A stretch of 13,370 nt of DNA from JACVRM01 sp046262315 (GTDB lineage: Bacteria; Actinomycetota; Thermoleophilia; Gaiellales; Gaiellaceae): NCBI GenBank assembly GCA_046262315.1, contig JBHEMZ010000020.1, forward strand, positions 1-13,370. The letters are read 5' to 3'. Numbering within the stretch: the stretch's first letter is position 1; every line of letters begins with the position of its first letter. Positions 11,762-13,370 of the stretch are shown piece after piece. A program made the translations under genes and the position numbers. Under the pieces are notes generated by a model that saw nothing but the letters and a program-made list of their open reading frames with translations, was not told the origin of the DNA and did not search any database.

Positions 11762-13370
11762 TCAGGCGAGCCGGAGTTGCTGACTCGCGGTCACGGCGTG
11801 CGGCGCGACGAAGACCGTGCCCTCGAACACCTCCGGCCCGAGGAAGGCCTTCATCAGCTTGTCGTGGGCGCGGTGGCGGAGCAGCTGCGCCTCCATTCGG
11901 ACTGCGGCGGCGTATTCGGCCCCGTCGGCGGGGCGCTCTCCGGGAAGCCTGCGCTCGAGGATCCGTTCGGCCGCCCACCAGTAGACGGCGTTGGCAGCCA
12001 CCTCGACCTCGAGCATCCGGTAAGGGACGTACTCGCGCACGCGCGACCCTCGAAGGCCGGCGTTGCGGGCGGCTCGCTCGAGCGCCTTGAACTCGCGTCG
12101 TCCCTCGTAGACCGTGACGACGCCGGTCTCGGGCTCGAACTCGGCCTCGACGTGGGAGTCATCGTCCTTGCGGGCGATCTCGCGCACCCAGCCGCTCGCA
12201 TGGTGGCGGACGACGACGACGACGAGCTCGGCGTCGTGGCCGCCGGCCTCGGCGAACACGCTCAACTGCGAGCCCGGCTCCGCCGAGACGAGCGCGCGCA
12301 GTTTGCCGCTGACGCGCGACCAGCCGCCCGCGACGGGCTCCGGCACGGCCTGGCGATAGAGCCGTAGCGAGAGGCCGGGGTCGGTGGCGATCTCGATCGC
12401 CGTCCCGGGAGGAACGCGCGCCGGGTCGAAGAGCAGGGAGACTCCGCGCTCCTCGCCCGGATGAAGCCTGACCGGCGACTGCTTGAAGCGCATCGCTGCG
12501 TCGACGGCCGCCGGTGCGCTCGTTCCAGGAGGCGGCGCGGCGCCGTTTCCCCGCTCGGGCGCCTCGACCGCCGGCCGCTCCGCCGCTTCGCCGCCGCGCG
12601 AGAAACCGCCCCGCCCCGGCGCGTCGAACGCGGCCCGGAGCGCGTCGTTCAACGCGCGCAGTCCGACCTCGTCGCGGGCAGCGATCTCCTTTCCGGCGCG
12701 CACCAGCCGTGCCCCCGCACGCCGCTCCTCCGCCTGGACGATCGGCCGGACGATGCGTTCGAGCGCCGCGTACAGGCGCTTCACGAGCGGATGGGCGTCG
12801 TTGAGACCGCTGCGGTCAACGCGGACGACGACCTGCGGCCGGGGCATGTCGAGCGCCTCACGCTGGAGCCGCTCGATCGCCTCGCAGCGCACCTCCCCAT
12901 ACAGGTGCCGCGCGCCGGTGCGGGACTCGAAGCCGGCGAGCGTCGTCTCGTGCGCCGCCCGGCCGGAGCAGACGACGAGGCCGCCGCGGCGGGCGGCACG
13001 GGCCGGGCTGAGAGGGATCGGTTGCGCCGAGCGGCGGACGACCACGCGGGCGGTGACGCCGCGTCCGAGCTCGACCTCGTCGTCGAAGAGCAGCGGCCGC
13101 TCCGGGTCGGGCTCGGGAGGCGTGTAGCGGACGAGCTGAAGCGGCTCGCCGGGCAGGTCGAGCAGCAACTCGCGGCTCTCGTCCTCGAGGATCGGACGCA
13201 ACTGGACAAGATCGGAGACGAGCCGGCGCAGACGTGCGGTCGGCGGCAGCCGGCCGTCGGCGAGCGGCACGGTCACCCGCGTTCCCTCATGGGCGATCCC
13301 GAGCGCGCGGCGAGCCGCCGGCGTCGCGGCAGCGTCGAGCACGTGCGTGTAGACGTACGGCTCGTCGCCG
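11762..13370 (-). CDS. GHKL (MutL/MORC-like) ATPase, C-terminal 535 residues; partial
   Basis: The frame is open from the right edge (GDEPYVYTHVLDAAATPAAR) to a stop at 11762, so the start lies outside. HEGTRVTVPLADGRLP (about 27-42 of the visible part) resembles the GTxVxV strand that closes the Bergerat ATP-binding fold of MutL, MORC and Hsp90 relatives. LVVCSGRAAHETTLAGFESR, GARHLYGEVRCEAIERLQRE and HPLVKRLYAALERIVRP fit the S5-like transducer domain that follows. A Pro/Gly/Ala-rich linker (about 250-290) leads to an Ig-like beta domain (about 295-395) and a helical C-terminus with REYVPYRMLEVEVAANAVYWW. The N, G1 and G2 ATP-binding boxes must lie beyond the edge. Prokaryotic relatives often accompany restriction or other DNA-defence genes (family knowledge); here that is inference. 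No transmembrane or signal segment is visible. Confidence 0.6.
   Translation of the reverse strand, partial: GDEPYVYTHVLDAAATPAARRALGIAHEGTRVTVPLADGRLPPTARLRRLVSDLVQLRPILEDESRELLLDLPGEPLQLVRYTPPEPDPERPLLFDDEVELGRGVTARVVVRRSAQPIPLSPARAARRGGLVVCSGRAAHETTLAGFESRTGARHLYGEVRCEAIERLQREALDMPRPQVVVRVDRSGLNDAHPLVKRLYAALERIVRPIVQAEERRAGARLVRAGKEIAARDEVGLRALNDALRAAFDAPGRGGFSRGGEAAERPAVEAPERGNGAAPPPGTSAPAAVDAAMRFKQSPVRLHPGEERGVSLLFDPARVPPGTAIEIATDPGLSLRLYRQAVPEPVAGGWSRVSGKLRALVSAEPGSQLSVFAEAGGHDAELVVVVVRHHASGWVREIARKDDDSHVEAEFEPETGVVTVYEGRREFKALERAARNAGLRGSRVREYVPYRMLEVEVAANAVYWWAAERILERRLPGERPADGAEYAAAVRMEAQLLRHRAHDKLMKAFLGPEVFEGTVFVAPHAVTASQQLRLA

Overview
The window is GC-rich throughout, with tightly packed genes on both strands, many GTG starts, and several genes that seem to be transcribed without a leader. 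Together with a CGAAC-N4-GTTCG SOS box, a type A RNase P RNA, a stand-alone methylmalonyl-CoA mutase large subunit and a MoaD-MoaE fusion, this points to an actinobacterium. A deep lineage such as Thermoleophilia is possible, but that is inference from gene style; no marker gene in the window settles it.

Layout. (1) 1-243: the 5' end of an IS5-like transposase (minus strand), running off the left edge and frameshifted. (2) 263-1345: a minus-strand pair, a cupin gene broken by two single-base deletions and overlapping the start of a MoaD-MoaE fusion by four bases. A TetR-family regulator (1400-1984, plus) is divergent from the pair across an overlapping promoter region. (3) 2051-3631: large subunit of a B12-dependent acyl-CoA mutase of methylmalonyl type. 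(4) 3683-4311: AbrB-type antitoxin and PIN-domain toxin pair. (5) 4364-5392: GT4 glycosyltransferase, followed by a small convergent TPR-like gene. (6) 5659-5707: REP-like nested palindromes in front of secG (5761-5982). (7) 6052-8849 (minus): tldD-pmbA, the two-subunit metalloprotease, with a four-base overlap. (8) 9002-9085 (minus): tRNA-Leu(GAG) followed by a strong nested hairpin. (9) 9245-10491 (plus): lexA with its own SOS box, a small zinc-ribbon gene, and rnpB, whose promoter lies inside the zinc-ribbon gene; a clear rho-independent terminator ends the block. (10) 10554-11234 (minus): DUF429-family gene. (11) 11259-11636 (minus): catalytic part of a tyrosine recombinase that has lost its front half. 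(12) 11762-13370 (minus): C-terminal 535 residues of a large protein that looks like a GHKL (MutL/MORC-like) ATPase, entering from the right edge.

How it fits together. Most of the window is ordinary core chromosome (SOS repressor, RNase P, tRNA, translocon, TldD/PmbA). The accessory parts are at the two ends and in the toxin-antitoxin pair. The right end (recombinase remnant plus GHKL-type ATPase) is the likeliest place for a less well described system, but its defining motifs and partner genes lie outside the window. Three probable single-base deletions fall in the first 1.3 kb and one probable insertion at about 11.63 kb, so either gene decay or local sequence error should be considered there.
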